Assembly: GCA_025353085.1 (NCBI GenBank) | Contig: JANXRI010000411.1 | Span: forward strand, 1 to 5,896 | Reading direction: 5' to 3' | DNA: 5,896 bases | From: Betaproteobacteria bacterium | GTDB lineage: Bacteria > Pseudomonadota > Gammaproteobacteria > Burkholderiales > SG8-41 | In this document: positions 1 to 5,392 of the stretch, in pieces | Layout: every line of letters starts with the position of its first letter | Position numbering within the stretch: the first letter of the stretch is position 1 | Position numbers and translations under genes: made by a program | Notes under the pieces: generated by a model | What the model saw: the letters and a program-made list of their open reading frames with translations, nothing else | What the model was told of the DNA's origin: nothing | Databases searched by the model: none

Positions 1-229
1 TCATCACGTCGGCGAGCCGGGTGCTTTTGACGTCGCGGCCTTCGGCCACCACGCGGAACAACGCGTCGCGCTCGGTAAAAATGCCGGCAAGCTTGCCGTT
101 TTCGACCACGATTACAGCGCCGATATGTTTGTCGCGCATCAGACGGGCGGCGTCGCTCACCGTGGTGTCCGCGGTCGAAGTGATGACTTCCTGGCCTTCG
201 ATGATTTCATTAATGAGTCGGTCGGTCAT
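1..229 (-). CDS. CBS-domain protein, N-terminal part (cut by left edge)
   Basis: The first 76 codons of a minus-strand gene are visible; its 3' end lies outside the window. The protein begins MTDRLINEIIEGQEVITSTA and continues with a classic CBS half-motif: a Val-rich pre-strand, a helix (VSDAARLMRDKHIG, about residues 24-37), the strand AVIVVENGKLAGIFTERD (about 38-55), and a second helix entering the next element (LADVM). CBS pairs (Bateman modules) bind adenosyl ligands such as AMP, ATP or SAM and regulate partner enzymes or act alone. Stand-alone proteins of about 140-150 residues are common in betaproteobacteria, so a small two-CBS protein is expected, but the missing 3' part could carry another domain. 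The start at ATG 229 is set by GGAGG at 236-240, 6 nt upstream. The ATG at 234 is followed at once by a stop. A putative promoter lies at 328-357. Confidence 0.85.
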   Translation of the reverse strand, partial: MTDRLINEIIEGQEVITSTADTTVSDAARLMRDKHIGAVIVVENGKLAGIFTERDALFRVVAEGRDVKSTRLADVM

Positions 230-327
230 GACATGCCTCCGGTCGTGCTGCAGTCAATGGGGTGAAGCGGGATTAAGCCAGCCGGCAAGTGCGCGGCGGA
301 ACGGAGGTCCGCCAGCCGACGCGAATG

Positions 328-357
328 ATGCTACGCCGGTCGCCCCTGAGCGGTCAA
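328..357 (-). promoter_or_regulatory. putative sigma70 promoter for the CBS gene
   Basis: Read on the minus strand, TTGACC (357-352, 5 of 6 matches to TTGACA) is followed by an 18-nt spacer and TAGCAT (333-328, 4 of 6 matches to TATAAT). It lies in the 153-bp gap between the dinB stop and the CBS start, about 90 nt upstream of the start codon. A GGCGGA/TCCGCC hairpin (295-300/308-313) would fall in the leader. This is pattern matching only. Confidence 0.35.
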
Positions 358-382
358 TTATCAATTTGAGGGCGTCGCCGGA

Positions 383-883
383 TCAGGGGTGCGGCACTTC
401 GCGCAGATACACCGGCAGATCCATGGTCGGCGGACGTGCGGGCACTTCAAAGAACATGCCGCACACAAAACCGCGGTGATAACTCGTGTGATTCACGACA
501 TGCAGCAAAATCTCGTAGCGCGTCATGAAGCCCGCATTCCCGCCGATCAACGTGAATTTAACTCTTTCATCGAGGGCTGCATCGCTGAGCGCGTCGCCCC
601 ACGCGATATACCACTCGTCCATCGCCTGTTGTTTGGCCCACAGTTCCGCAAGTGGCGGGTGGTCGGCGGTGTTGCGCGCCGAATAACCGTGGTCGCGACC
701 TTCGAGGTGACCGCGCCAGATCGCGTCGATCACATAATTGTGATTGAGTGTGTGCACCATGTTCTTGAAGAGGCTTTTCCGTTCTTTAAGCGCCTCGCCT
801 GCCGGCAGCGCGGCGACCGCATCGAACATCAATTTGTTGGACCATGCGTTGTAACGAGTCAACATGCGGGCACTGGTGGGCAT
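383..883 (-). CDS. DinB-family four-helix-bundle protein
   Basis: This 166-residue protein matches the length and layout of DinB/YfiT-like metalloproteins, which form a four-helix bundle binding a divalent metal through three histidines. The triad is visible: His48 in the second helix (VHTLNHNYVIDAIW), and His132 and His136 in the segment LLHVVNHTSYHRGFV. The latter is the family hallmark HxxxHRG. The N-terminal RMLTRYNAWSNKLMF (6-20) is the usual opening helix with an aromatic/Asn pair. Biochemistry is known only for some relatives (thiol-dependent transferases such as bacillithiol or mycothiol enzymes); many are uncharacterised, so no substrate is proposed. The start at ATG 883 has AAGGA 5 nt upstream. 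The gene diverges from the AroQ-like gene. The DinB name refers to the fold and not to polymerase IV. Confidence 0.88.
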   Translation of the reverse strand: MPTSARMLTRYNAWSNKLMFDAVAALPAGEALKERKSLFKNMVHTLNHNYVIDAIWRGHLEGRDHGYSARNTADHPPLAELWAKQQAMDEWYIAWGDALSDAALDERVKFTLIGGNAGFMTRYEILLHVVNHTSYHRGFVCGMFFEVPARPPTMDLPVYLREVPHP

Positions 884-938
884 GGCGGTCCTTGTCGTGA
901 TGGCACGGAGGGAATTCTGCTATTCTTCGCAGCACAAC

Positions 939-959
939 TTTGCAGAGCAATTTTGCAAA
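939..959. repeat. inverted repeat TTTGCA-N9-TGCAAA in divergent intergenic region
   Basis: TTTGCA (939-944) and TGCAAA (954-959) form a perfect 6-bp dyad with centres about 15 bp apart, in the 128-bp gap between the divergent dinB and AroQ-like genes. The geometry fits an operator for a dimeric regulator, but no regulator gene is nearby and no second copy was seen. A -35-like TTGCAA (953-958, plus strand) overlaps the right half-site. Confidence 0.3.
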
Positions 960-1011
960 AAAAGCGCGCTGACCAATTCTACGCGTCGCCAACTCGACAG
1001 GGGTAATGAGT

Positions 1012-1467
1012 ATGCCAAGACTGCTAATCGTCCACGGCGCCGGCATGAACATGCGCGGCAAAGCGCAGATCGACGTGTTTGGCCCCATGACTCTGCCCGA
1101 GTACGACAAGCATATTCGCCAATACGCGTCCGAGTTGGGCATCGATATCGAGATTTTCCATTCGAATGTCGAAGGTGAAGTGATCAATAAATTCTACGAG
1201 GCGCATGATAGCGGCGTCGACGGGGCGATCATCAATCCGGCCGGTTACACGACCGGGCACCCGGCGCTGATGGCGGCGATAGCGCAAGTGCGCTTTCCGA
1301 CCATCGAGTTGCACATCTCGAATCCGGCGCGGCGCGGCCGTGAGTCCGAAATCGCGCGCGTAAGCCGCGCGGTGGTTACCGGCTGCGGCATTTTCGGCTA
1401 TCACCTTGCGATGCGCGGGATCCTCGATATGCTCGCGGTAAAAAGCGGCGCGTCAGCGAAAAAATAA
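1012..1467 (+). CDS. AroQ-fold (type II 3-dehydroquinase-like) protein with degenerate active site
   Basis: The 151-residue product aligns from end to end with type II 3-dehydroquinate dehydratases, dodecameric flavodoxin-like enzymes of about 145-150 residues in the shikimate or quinate pathways. Landmarks are PRLLIVHGAGMN (2-13), HSNVEGEVI (50-58), AIINPAGYT (72-80), IELHISN (98-104) and GCGIFGYHLAM (124-134). Against M. tuberculosis AroQ (numbering from memory), the retained positions are Asn75, His101 and Ser103. Changed are Asn12 to Gly11, Arg19 to Ala18, Tyr24 to Phe23, His81 to Thr81 and Arg112 to Ser112. Loss of the Tyr/Arg pair on the active-site lid argues against normal dehydratase activity, so the gene should not be called aroQ without testing. 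An ATG at 1006 is also in frame, but AGGGG at 999-1003 lies 8 nt from ATG 1012 and only 2 nt from 1006, so 1012 is preferred. A receptor-gene remnant follows 67 bp downstream. Confidence 0.8.
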   Translation: MPRLLIVHGAGMNMRGKAQIDVFGPMTLPEYDKHIRQYASELGIDIEIFHSNVEGEVINKFYEAHDSGVDGAIINPAGYTTGHPALMAAIAQVRFPTIELHISNPARRGRESEIARVSRAVVTGCGIFGYHLAMRGILDMLAVKSGASAKK

Positions 1468-1521
1468 TCGCCAGAGCACGCGGCAGCTTGCTCCCCGGCG
1501 CGATTCGCCGCAACGACCAAC

Positions 1522-1702
1522 AAGGAGGAGCGTCATGCGCCGCATCACATGGGTCGCTGTGTCGGCGGCGCTCGCTATTCGTCAGCGTTGCAAGTGTGCT
1601 GGCGCAAACTTATCCGGCGCATCCGATTCGACCGGGGCGTCGCCGCGCCGCGCGGCACGCCCGCGGCCGTCATCGCGCATCGCCAACATCCGTGGCGATT
1701 AA
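1522..1702 (+). pseudogene. decayed Bug/TctC-type periplasmic receptor remnant
   Basis: A strong Shine-Dalgarno AAGGAGG (1522-1528) sits 6 nt before ATG 1535. That frame opens like a signal peptide (MRRITWVAVSAALA, to about 1576). The reading then fits a second frame, 1572-1631, which gives LFVSVASVLAQTYPAHPIR: the end of a signal peptide plus the AQ-YPxxPIR mature start typical of tripartite tricarboxylate transporter receptors (Bug/TctC). A third frame, about 1639-1677, reads GVAAPRGTPAAVIA, like the APxGTPAxVI motif found late in these roughly 320-residue proteins. The first frame then ends in ANIRGD and a stop at 1702, resembling the family C-terminus. The fragments are in the expected order but in three frames, with most of the body missing. 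Taken literally, ATG 1535 encodes 55 residues without a recognisable body. The family assignment is an inference from motif resemblance. Confidence 0.55.
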
Positions 1703-1732
1703 ATTCGCGTGTTCTGAGAAGAGAATCTGCGC

Positions 1733-2656
1733 ATGAAGAGAACAGTTATCGCCTGCATGCTTGCGTTCGCATCGCTCGCGGCATTTGCGCAGCCCGCGAA
1801 CGTGCCGGATTTCGGCTATGCGCCCGCACCGGAATTTTTTCAATTGCCTGCCGGCATGAATGTCGGCGCGGTGTCGGGGGTGGCGATCAATTCGAAAGGT
1901 AACATTTTTGTCTTGAATCGCAGCGCGCAGCCATTGCTGGAGTTCAGCGCCGGCGGCAAGTTCATGCGCGCGCTTGGCGCGGGGCTCCTCGAGCGGCCGC
2001 ACGGCCTGCGCATCGACGCCGAAGACAATATCTGGATTGCCGACGGCGGCGCGCACATCGTGCTCAAACTCAATCCGCAGGGTCGCATCGTGATGGTGCT
2101 CGGTACTAAAGGCTCGCCGGGGGAATGGCATGAAGCGGGCTTTCTGCGTCACTTCACGGAGCCCAACGATGTCGCCATCGGCTCGAATGGCGACATCTAC
2201 GTGACGCAGGGTCACGGCAAGGGCGATTCACGCGTGCTGAAGTTCGACCGCGATGGCAGATTCATCAGGACCTGGGGCGGCAAGGGCGAGGCCGCCGGTC
2301 AATTTAATGTGCCGCATTCCATCGCGATCGACTCGCGCGGACTCGTGTATGTCGCCGACCGCGGCAACAAACGCATACAGATATTCGATGCCGACGGGGT
2401 GTTTATCCAGGAATGGGTGTTGTTTGGCACACCCGCGGGCCTCTTCATTGGCGGCGAGCACGTTTATCTTGCCAACGGGCATCACGGCCAGATCATCAAG
2501 CTCGACATGCACGGCGGCATCGTCGGCATGACCGGCAAAGTGGGCAAGGCCGCCGGCGAATTCGGCGAAGCGCATTACCTTACGATGAGCGCACAAGGCG
2601 ATATCTTTGTCGCCGACACGCTGAACTGGCGGGTGCAGAGATACGTGAGAAAGTAA
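1733..2656 (+). CDS. secreted NHL-repeat six-bladed beta-propeller, amidating-lyase-like
   Basis: The 307-residue product has a signal peptide (1-19, FA-AFA before Gln20) and six NHL-type blades, whose inner strands begin near residues 47, 89, 144, 194, 234 and 280. Examples are PHGLRIDAEDNIWIADGG, PNDVAIGSNGDIYVTQG, PHSIAIDSRGLVYVADRGN and FVADTLNWRVQRY. The order, with DSRVLKFDRDGRFIRTWG before FNVPHSIAID, resembles the lyase domain of peptidyl-alpha-hydroxyglycine alpha-amidating lyase. Arg63, His90, His195 and His281 stand where that family keeps its catalytic Arg and zinc-binding His. The expected catalytic Tyr in the DGYxNSR loop is replaced (QGHGKGDSR, 159-167), and the Asp after the last His is Tyr282. 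Activity is therefore uncertain; many bacterial NHL proteins of this type are uncharacterised scaffolds or sugar/peptide lyases. The product should be periplasmic or extracellular. The Shine-Dalgarno sequence is weak (AGAAGAG at 1717-1723). The gene lies 30 bp after the receptor remnant. Confidence 0.85.
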   Translation: MKRTVIACMLAFASLAAFAQPANVPDFGYAPAPEFFQLPAGMNVGAVSGVAINSKGNIFVLNRSAQPLLEFSAGGKFMRALGAGLLERPHGLRIDAEDNIWIADGGAHIVLKLNPQGRIVMVLGTKGSPGEWHEAGFLRHFTEPNDVAIGSNGDIYVTQGHGKGDSRVLKFDRDGRFIRTWGGKGEAAGQFNVPHSIAIDSRGLVYVADRGNKRIQIFDADGVFIQEWVLFGTPAGLFIGGEHVYLANGHHGQIIKLDMHGGIVGMTGKVGKAAGEFGEAHYLTMSAQGDIFVADTLNWRVQRYVRK

Positions 2657-2900
2657 GCGCCCAGGCGCGGCACGGATTGCCGATCGCACCGAAATTGAGG
2701 TGGTACTCTGCGGCGTGTTTGCCGTTGAGGTCGTCGGCCCAATCCACGATGAAGGCGACCCCATAGGCGATTAACGCAGCGGCAAAAAAAATGAGCATGC
2801 TGCGCGTAAACCCCGGGGGCGCTTCAATCCCGTCGAGATACCGCTTGATATAGTGGCTCGCGATGAAATACGCGACAGTCGAAACAATCAGGCTCAGCAT
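2580..2900 (-). CDS. small two-helix membrane protein, unknown function
   Basis: From ATG 2900 this encodes 106 residues. Two hydrophobic helices are clear: residues 2-18 (LSLIVSTVAYFIASHYI) and about 34-52 (SMLIFFAAALIAYGVAFIV). A short polar hairpin with the charged segment KRYLDGIEAPPGFTR joins them. This resembles short uncharacterised inner-membrane proteins of betaproteobacteria, from memory only. After about residue 61 the sequence loses its membrane character and becomes Arg/Ala/Ser-rich. The last 77 bp run antisense through the end of the NHL gene, so the C-terminal tail may be a read-through extension and not a conserved domain. ATG 2939 would add 13 residues (with KKSHK); 2900 was chosen because the hydrophobic helix begins there, though its ribosome site is weak (AAAGAG about 8 nt upstream). 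No terminator is visible between the convergent genes. Confidence 0.6.
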   Translation of the reverse strand: MLSLIVSTVAYFIASHYIKRYLDGIEAPPGFTRSMLIFFAAALIAYGVAFIVDWADDLNGKHAAEYHLNFGAIGNPCRAWALTFSRISAPASSACRRQRYRLVRSS

Positions 2901-3019
2901 TTTGTGGCTCTTTTTCGGTCGGAATGCGCCGCATGCCAATGACGTGCGGGCGAAGCAGTTGTTTCTTTGTATTGCAGATTCACGTATGGCTCGAGGCCGA
3001 CAAGAGTAGACTGTACCTC

Positions 3020-3052
3020 GCGAGCCTGATCCGGCGCCATGCCCAGGCTCGC
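3020..3052 (+). promoter_or_regulatory. 9-bp perfect hairpin in cold-shock gene leader
   Basis: GCGAGCCTG (3020-3028) and CAGGCTCGC (3044-3052) are perfect complements enclosing a 15-nt loop that contains the palindrome GGCGCC (3033-3038). The hairpin ends 13 nt before the AGGAG ribosome site. No T-run follows on either strand, so it is not an intrinsic terminator. The leaders of cspA-family mRNAs are known to be structured and temperature-responsive, which makes a post-transcriptional role plausible but unproven. Confidence 0.45.
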
Positions 3053-3065
3053 ATTTAACTACACT

Positions 3066-3070
3066 AGGAG
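3066..3070 (+). promoter_or_regulatory. ribosome binding site deciding the csp start
   Basis: AGGAG directly abuts ATG 3071 (no spacer), which is too close for initiation there. It lies 6 nt upstream of GTG 3077, a normal spacing. This site therefore selects the GTG start. Confidence 0.65.
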
Positions 3071-3076
3071 ATGTCT

Positions 3077-3283
3077 GTGGCCACAGGAACAGTGAAATGG
3101 TTTAACGCAACCAAGGGTTTTGGATTTATCGAAGCCGATGATGGCTCAAAAGACGTATTCGTGCATATTTCGGCTGTCGAAAAAGCGGGTTTGAGCACGC
3201 TCAAAGACGGACAGAAAGTTGAATACGAACTCGCCAAGGGCAACGACGGCAAATCGTCGGCATCGAATTTGAAAGCGATGTAA
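3077..3283 (+). CDS. CspA-family cold-shock protein (single CSD)
   Basis: With the GTG start the product is 68 residues beginning MATGTVKWFN, the usual opening of this family (67-70 residues). It is a single OB-fold cold-shock domain that binds single-stranded RNA and DNA. CspA-type proteins act as RNA chaperones in the cytoplasm, although many paralogues are constitutive. RNP1 is KGFGFI (13-18) and RNP2 is VFVHI (27-31). The aromatic platform is formed by Trp8, Phe15, Phe17, Phe28 and His30. The family C-terminus KSSASNLKAM (59-68) is intact. Starting at ATG 3071 would add two residues (70 in total), but the ribosome site leaves no spacer there. The gene is monocistronic by appearance, with a hairpin-bearing leader upstream and non-coding sequence on its 3' side. 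No convincing sigma70 promoter was found in 2901-3019, although the leader could extend further. Confidence 0.95.
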   Translation: MATGTVKWFNATKGFGFIEADDGSKDVFVHISAVEKAGLSTLKDGQKVEYELAKGNDGKSSASNLKAM

Positions 3284-3611
3284 TCCCGAATAAAAACTTT
3301 CCGCGAGCAGACAGGCGACGAACGGGTTCCACCCGCTTGCGGAGAGTGTAAGTAAAGCAACCGATGCGCAAGAAGGCCCAGACCGCTCACTATAGGTCTG
3401 ACCATTCCACCTCCCTCGCTTTCCGCTCACGTCTCGCTTCGCGAGAGCGCACCGGCGGCCAAATACCGGCGCTTAGACAATGGATTTTCCGTTATCGCTG
3501 AAGTTGGATTTGTTTTTTTCGCGCACACCCATTGCGTCAACGCCGGGGTAAGCTAGTCGTTATTCCAGTCATGCCCATCGGGGCAATAACCACCATCATC
3601 AAGGAGTCGTC
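3284..3611. other. 328-bp non-coding stretch with several hairpins
   Basis: No credible gene was found here on either strand. The segment holds several inverted repeats. TCCGCGAG (3300-3307) pairs with CTTGCGGA (3336-3343; one G-U pair) around an inner hairpin CGGGT-TCC-ACCCG (3323-3335). CTTGCG (3336-3341) can pair instead with CGCAAG (3367-3372). CAGACC (3379-3384) pairs with GGTCTG (3395-3400), and TCTCGC-TTC-GCGAGA lies at 3432-3446. None is followed by a T-run, so no intrinsic terminator for csp is seen. The last part (about 3500-3611) should contain the promoter and leader of the next gene; no clear -35/-10 pair was found. The structured part could be the csp 3' UTR or a small RNA. Confidence 0.5.
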
Positions 3612-3881
3612 ATGCAAAAATTGCTCGCCGCAATCGTAGCGATAACTTTCGCGTTCTCATCCGTTGCGGGGTTTGCCGCGGATGCCGGCAAACGTGAAGA
3701 CCTGAGTCAGGACCAACGCGCGGATATGCGCAGCCGCGCCGATCAACTGAGCCGCTCGCGCGCCAACGGTTCCGAGCATGTCACCAGGCAAGCGGAAAAT
3801 GTGCCGGTCGCCACTAAGAAACACGTGACGAAACGCAAAGCGACCAAGCACACGACCAAGAAAGCCGAACCGAAATCCTGA
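3612..3881 (+). CDS. small exported Lys/Thr-rich protein, unknown function
   Basis: This 89-residue protein starts with a signal peptide (1-22: Lys3, a hydrophobic core LLAAIVAITFAF, and GFA before the likely cut). A short charged middle part follows (KREDLSQDQRADMRSRADQL, about 27-46). The tail (67-89) has 8 Lys, 1 Arg, 2 His and 5 Thr in 23 residues and resembles histone-H1-like or AlgP-like tails. Such composition suggests binding to polyanions (nucleic acid, LPS, teichoic-like or other surface polymers), but no family was recognised. The predicted location is periplasmic or surface. The start at ATG 3612 is well supported by AAGGAG (3601-3606) 5 nt upstream. A strong terminator follows 25 bp after the stop, so the gene is probably a single transcription unit. 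Confidence 0.75.
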   Translation: MQKLLAAIVAITFAFSSVAGFAADAGKREDLSQDQRADMRSRADQLSRSRANGSEHVTRQAENVPVATKKHVTKRKATKHTTKKAEPKS

Positions 3882-3906
3882 ACGCTGGTTAATCTCCGAG
3901 CGCATA

Positions 3907-3935
3907 GGGCAGGGATTTTTCCCTGCCCTTTTTTT
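3907..3935 (+). terminator. rho-independent terminator
   Basis: GGGCAGGGA (3907-3915) pairs perfectly with TCCCTGCCC (3920-3928) across a TTTT loop, followed by seven T (3929-3935). The T-tract is on the plus strand, so it ends the small exported-protein gene. The hairpin also lies just beyond the ctpA stop, but on the minus strand it is not followed by a T-tract. Confidence 0.93.
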
Positions 3936-3939
3936 GGCT

Positions 3940-5355
3940 TCAATGGGCGCTGGTCGTGCGGGTAACGCCGCGGCTTTTCAGGAACGCTATTGCCTGCGTG
4001 AGTTCGTAGTCGCTTTTCGCGATGATCGCGCCGGGCTCGGGCCGCAGATCCTTCTCATCGACATCCTGCGGCCGCGCCGCTGGTTTGAAGTTGAACGAAT
4101 TAACAGAGGGCACGGCAGGCGCGGCGTTTTCAGCACGCTCATTCGTCAGGTGCTTGCTCAAATCCGCTTCGCGCATTTTAAGCGCGATGACATCCTTGCT
4201 CGATCCATCGTCGAGCGTAATGTCGGGCACGATGCCTCTGGCCTGGATCGACCGGCCGTTGGGCGTGTAATAGCGCGCGGTGGTTAACTTTATCGCGGTG
4301 CCGTCACCGAGCGGCAAGATCGTCTGCACCGATGCCTTGCCGAACGTTTGGGTGCCCATGATGACGGCGCGGTGGTGGTCCTGCAAGGCGCCGGCGACGA
4401 TCTCGGACGCCGAGGCTGAGCCGCCATTGACGAGCACGACCATCGGCACATCTTTGACCTCCTGCGGCAATTTCGACAGGTAATCGCGCGAGCCGGTACG
4501 GTTGAGATAATTATCGGGATTTGCAGTCAGCCGCATCCTGGCGTCTTCGGTACGGCCGTCCGTATAAACGACAAGGTCGTCCTTCGGTAAAAATGCCGCC
4601 GACACGGCCACGGCGCCGCTCAACAAGCCGCCCGGATCGTTGCGCAAATCGAGCACGAGACCTTTCATCGGCCCCTGGTTTTGCTTGAACACGGTCTGAA
4701 TTGCATTGGCAAGCGTTTCGCCGGTCGGTCCCTGGAACTGCGTAACGCGAAAGTAAGCATAACCCGGCTCGAGCAGCGTCGCTTTGACCGTCTGGATTTT
4801 TATCACAGCGCGAATGAGCGTGAACATGAGCGGTTGGGTCTCGCCTTTGCGCGCGATCACCAGCGTGATCGGCGTGTCGGCCTTGCCGCGCATTTTCTTG
4901 ACCGCGTCATTGAGGCTCATGCCTCTGACAAACGCGTCGTCGAGTTTGACGATCAGGTCGCCCGGCTTGATGCCGGCGCGCGATGCGGGTGTATCGTCGA
5001 TCGGCGATATCACCTTGACCGCGCCGTCTTCCATGCCCACTTCGATGCCGAGACCGCCGAACTCGCCGCGCGTGCCGACCTGCATCTCGCGGTAGGCATC
5101 TTTGTCGAGATAACTTGAATGCGGGTCGAGCCCCGCAAGCATGCCGGCAATCGCCTGATTAATCAGCTTGCGATCATCGACCGCTTCGACGTAGTCACTC
5201 TTGATGCGTCCGTACACTTCGGTAAATGCGCGTAGTTCTTCAACCGGCAGCGCGACGCGTCCGGGCTGTGCCACTGCCGGCAGATACACCGCGATCGATA
5301 TTCCCATGCACACGCCGAGACCGAGAATTCCGAGTTGCCGCAATTTACCCCGCAT
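3940..5355 (-). CDS. ctpA: S41 carboxyl-terminal processing protease CtpA
   Basis: The 471-residue product is a full-length C-terminal processing protease, anchored in or exported through the inner membrane and acting in the periplasm on envelope proteins; in other bacteria such proteases degrade peptidoglycan hydrolases and misfolded substrates. An N-terminal signal or anchor spans about 7-29. A helical N-domain follows (DYVEAVDDRKLINQAIAGML, 54-73; LDPHSSYL, 76-83). A PDZ domain covers about 98-180 (GEFGGLGIEVGMEDG; SRAGIKPGDLIVKLDD). The S41 core runs from about 190 to 380, with LVLDLRNDPGG (233-243) and GGSASASEIVAGALQD (311-326). The catalytic dyad is Ser315 and Lys340 (TFGKASVQ), with Gln344 in the helper position. 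The C-terminal 90 residues are polar and variable. The start at ATG 5355 has GAGGA 6 nt upstream. A terminator separates the upstream glycine-zipper gene, so any promoter must lie in the short gap or within that gene. Confidence 0.95.
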   Translation of the reverse strand: MRGKLRQLGILGLGVCMGISIAVYLPAVAQPGRVALPVEELRAFTEVYGRIKSDYVEAVDDRKLINQAIAGMLAGLDPHSSYLDKDAYREMQVGTRGEFGGLGIEVGMEDGAVKVISPIDDTPASRAGIKPGDLIVKLDDAFVRGMSLNDAVKKMRGKADTPITLVIARKGETQPLMFTLIRAVIKIQTVKATLLEPGYAYFRVTQFQGPTGETLANAIQTVFKQNQGPMKGLVLDLRNDPGGLLSGAVAVSAAFLPKDDLVVYTDGRTEDARMRLTANPDNYLNRTGSRDYLSKLPQEVKDVPMVVLVNGGSASASEIVAGALQDHHRAVIMGTQTFGKASVQTILPLGDGTAIKLTTARYYTPNGRSIQARGIVPDITLDDGSSKDVIALKMREADLSKHLTNERAENAAPAVPSVNSFNFKPAARPQDVDEKDLRPEPGAIIAKSDYELTQAIAFLKSRGVTRTTSAH

Positions 5356-5392
5356 ACATAGTCCTCGATAAAAGTGAGTTGTCGCTAGTTAC

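Noticed and set aside
21..479. Plus-strand open frame of 152 codons over the CBS gene and the following gap.
   Set aside because: The opposite strand carries a clear CBS motif with a ribosome site; the plus-strand product is low-complexity Ser/Arg/Ala.
389..1006. Long plus-strand open frame opposite the DinB gene.
   Set aside because: It is antisense to a gene with a full DinB His triad and a good ribosome site; its own product has no recognisable domain.
1670..2215. Minus-strand open frame of 181 codons opposite the NHL gene (and a similar one at 2228-2764).
   Set aside because: Both are Arg/His/Ala-rich shadows of the high-GC propeller gene and lack domains or ribosome sites.
2657..2668. 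GCGCC-CA-GGCGC hairpin after the NHL stop as a terminator.
   Set aside because: The stem is only 5 bp with a 2-nt loop, and no T-run follows on either strand.
3386..3396. CTCACTATAGG, identical to the 3' part of the T7 RNA polymerase promoter.
   Set aside because: The upstream recognition half (TAATACGA) is absent, where the sequence reads CCCAGACCG. No phage genes are near and the match lies inside a local hairpin; chance is the simplest explanation.
3341..3400. Glycine-riboswitch-like order of short motifs: GGAGAG, CCGA, GCAA.
   Set aside because: The closing strand CTCTCAGG is missing, the P1 pairing cannot form well, and no glycine-related gene follows.
3064..3405. Minus-strand open frames across the cold-shock gene and the non-coding region after it.
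   Set aside because: Antisense to an unmistakable CspA-family gene; no domain and no ribosome site seen.
3934..4287. Plus-strand open frames opposite ctpA (also 4681-5118 and 4784-5095).
   Set aside because: Shadows of the S41 protease gene, whose catalytic motifs are intact on the minus strand.
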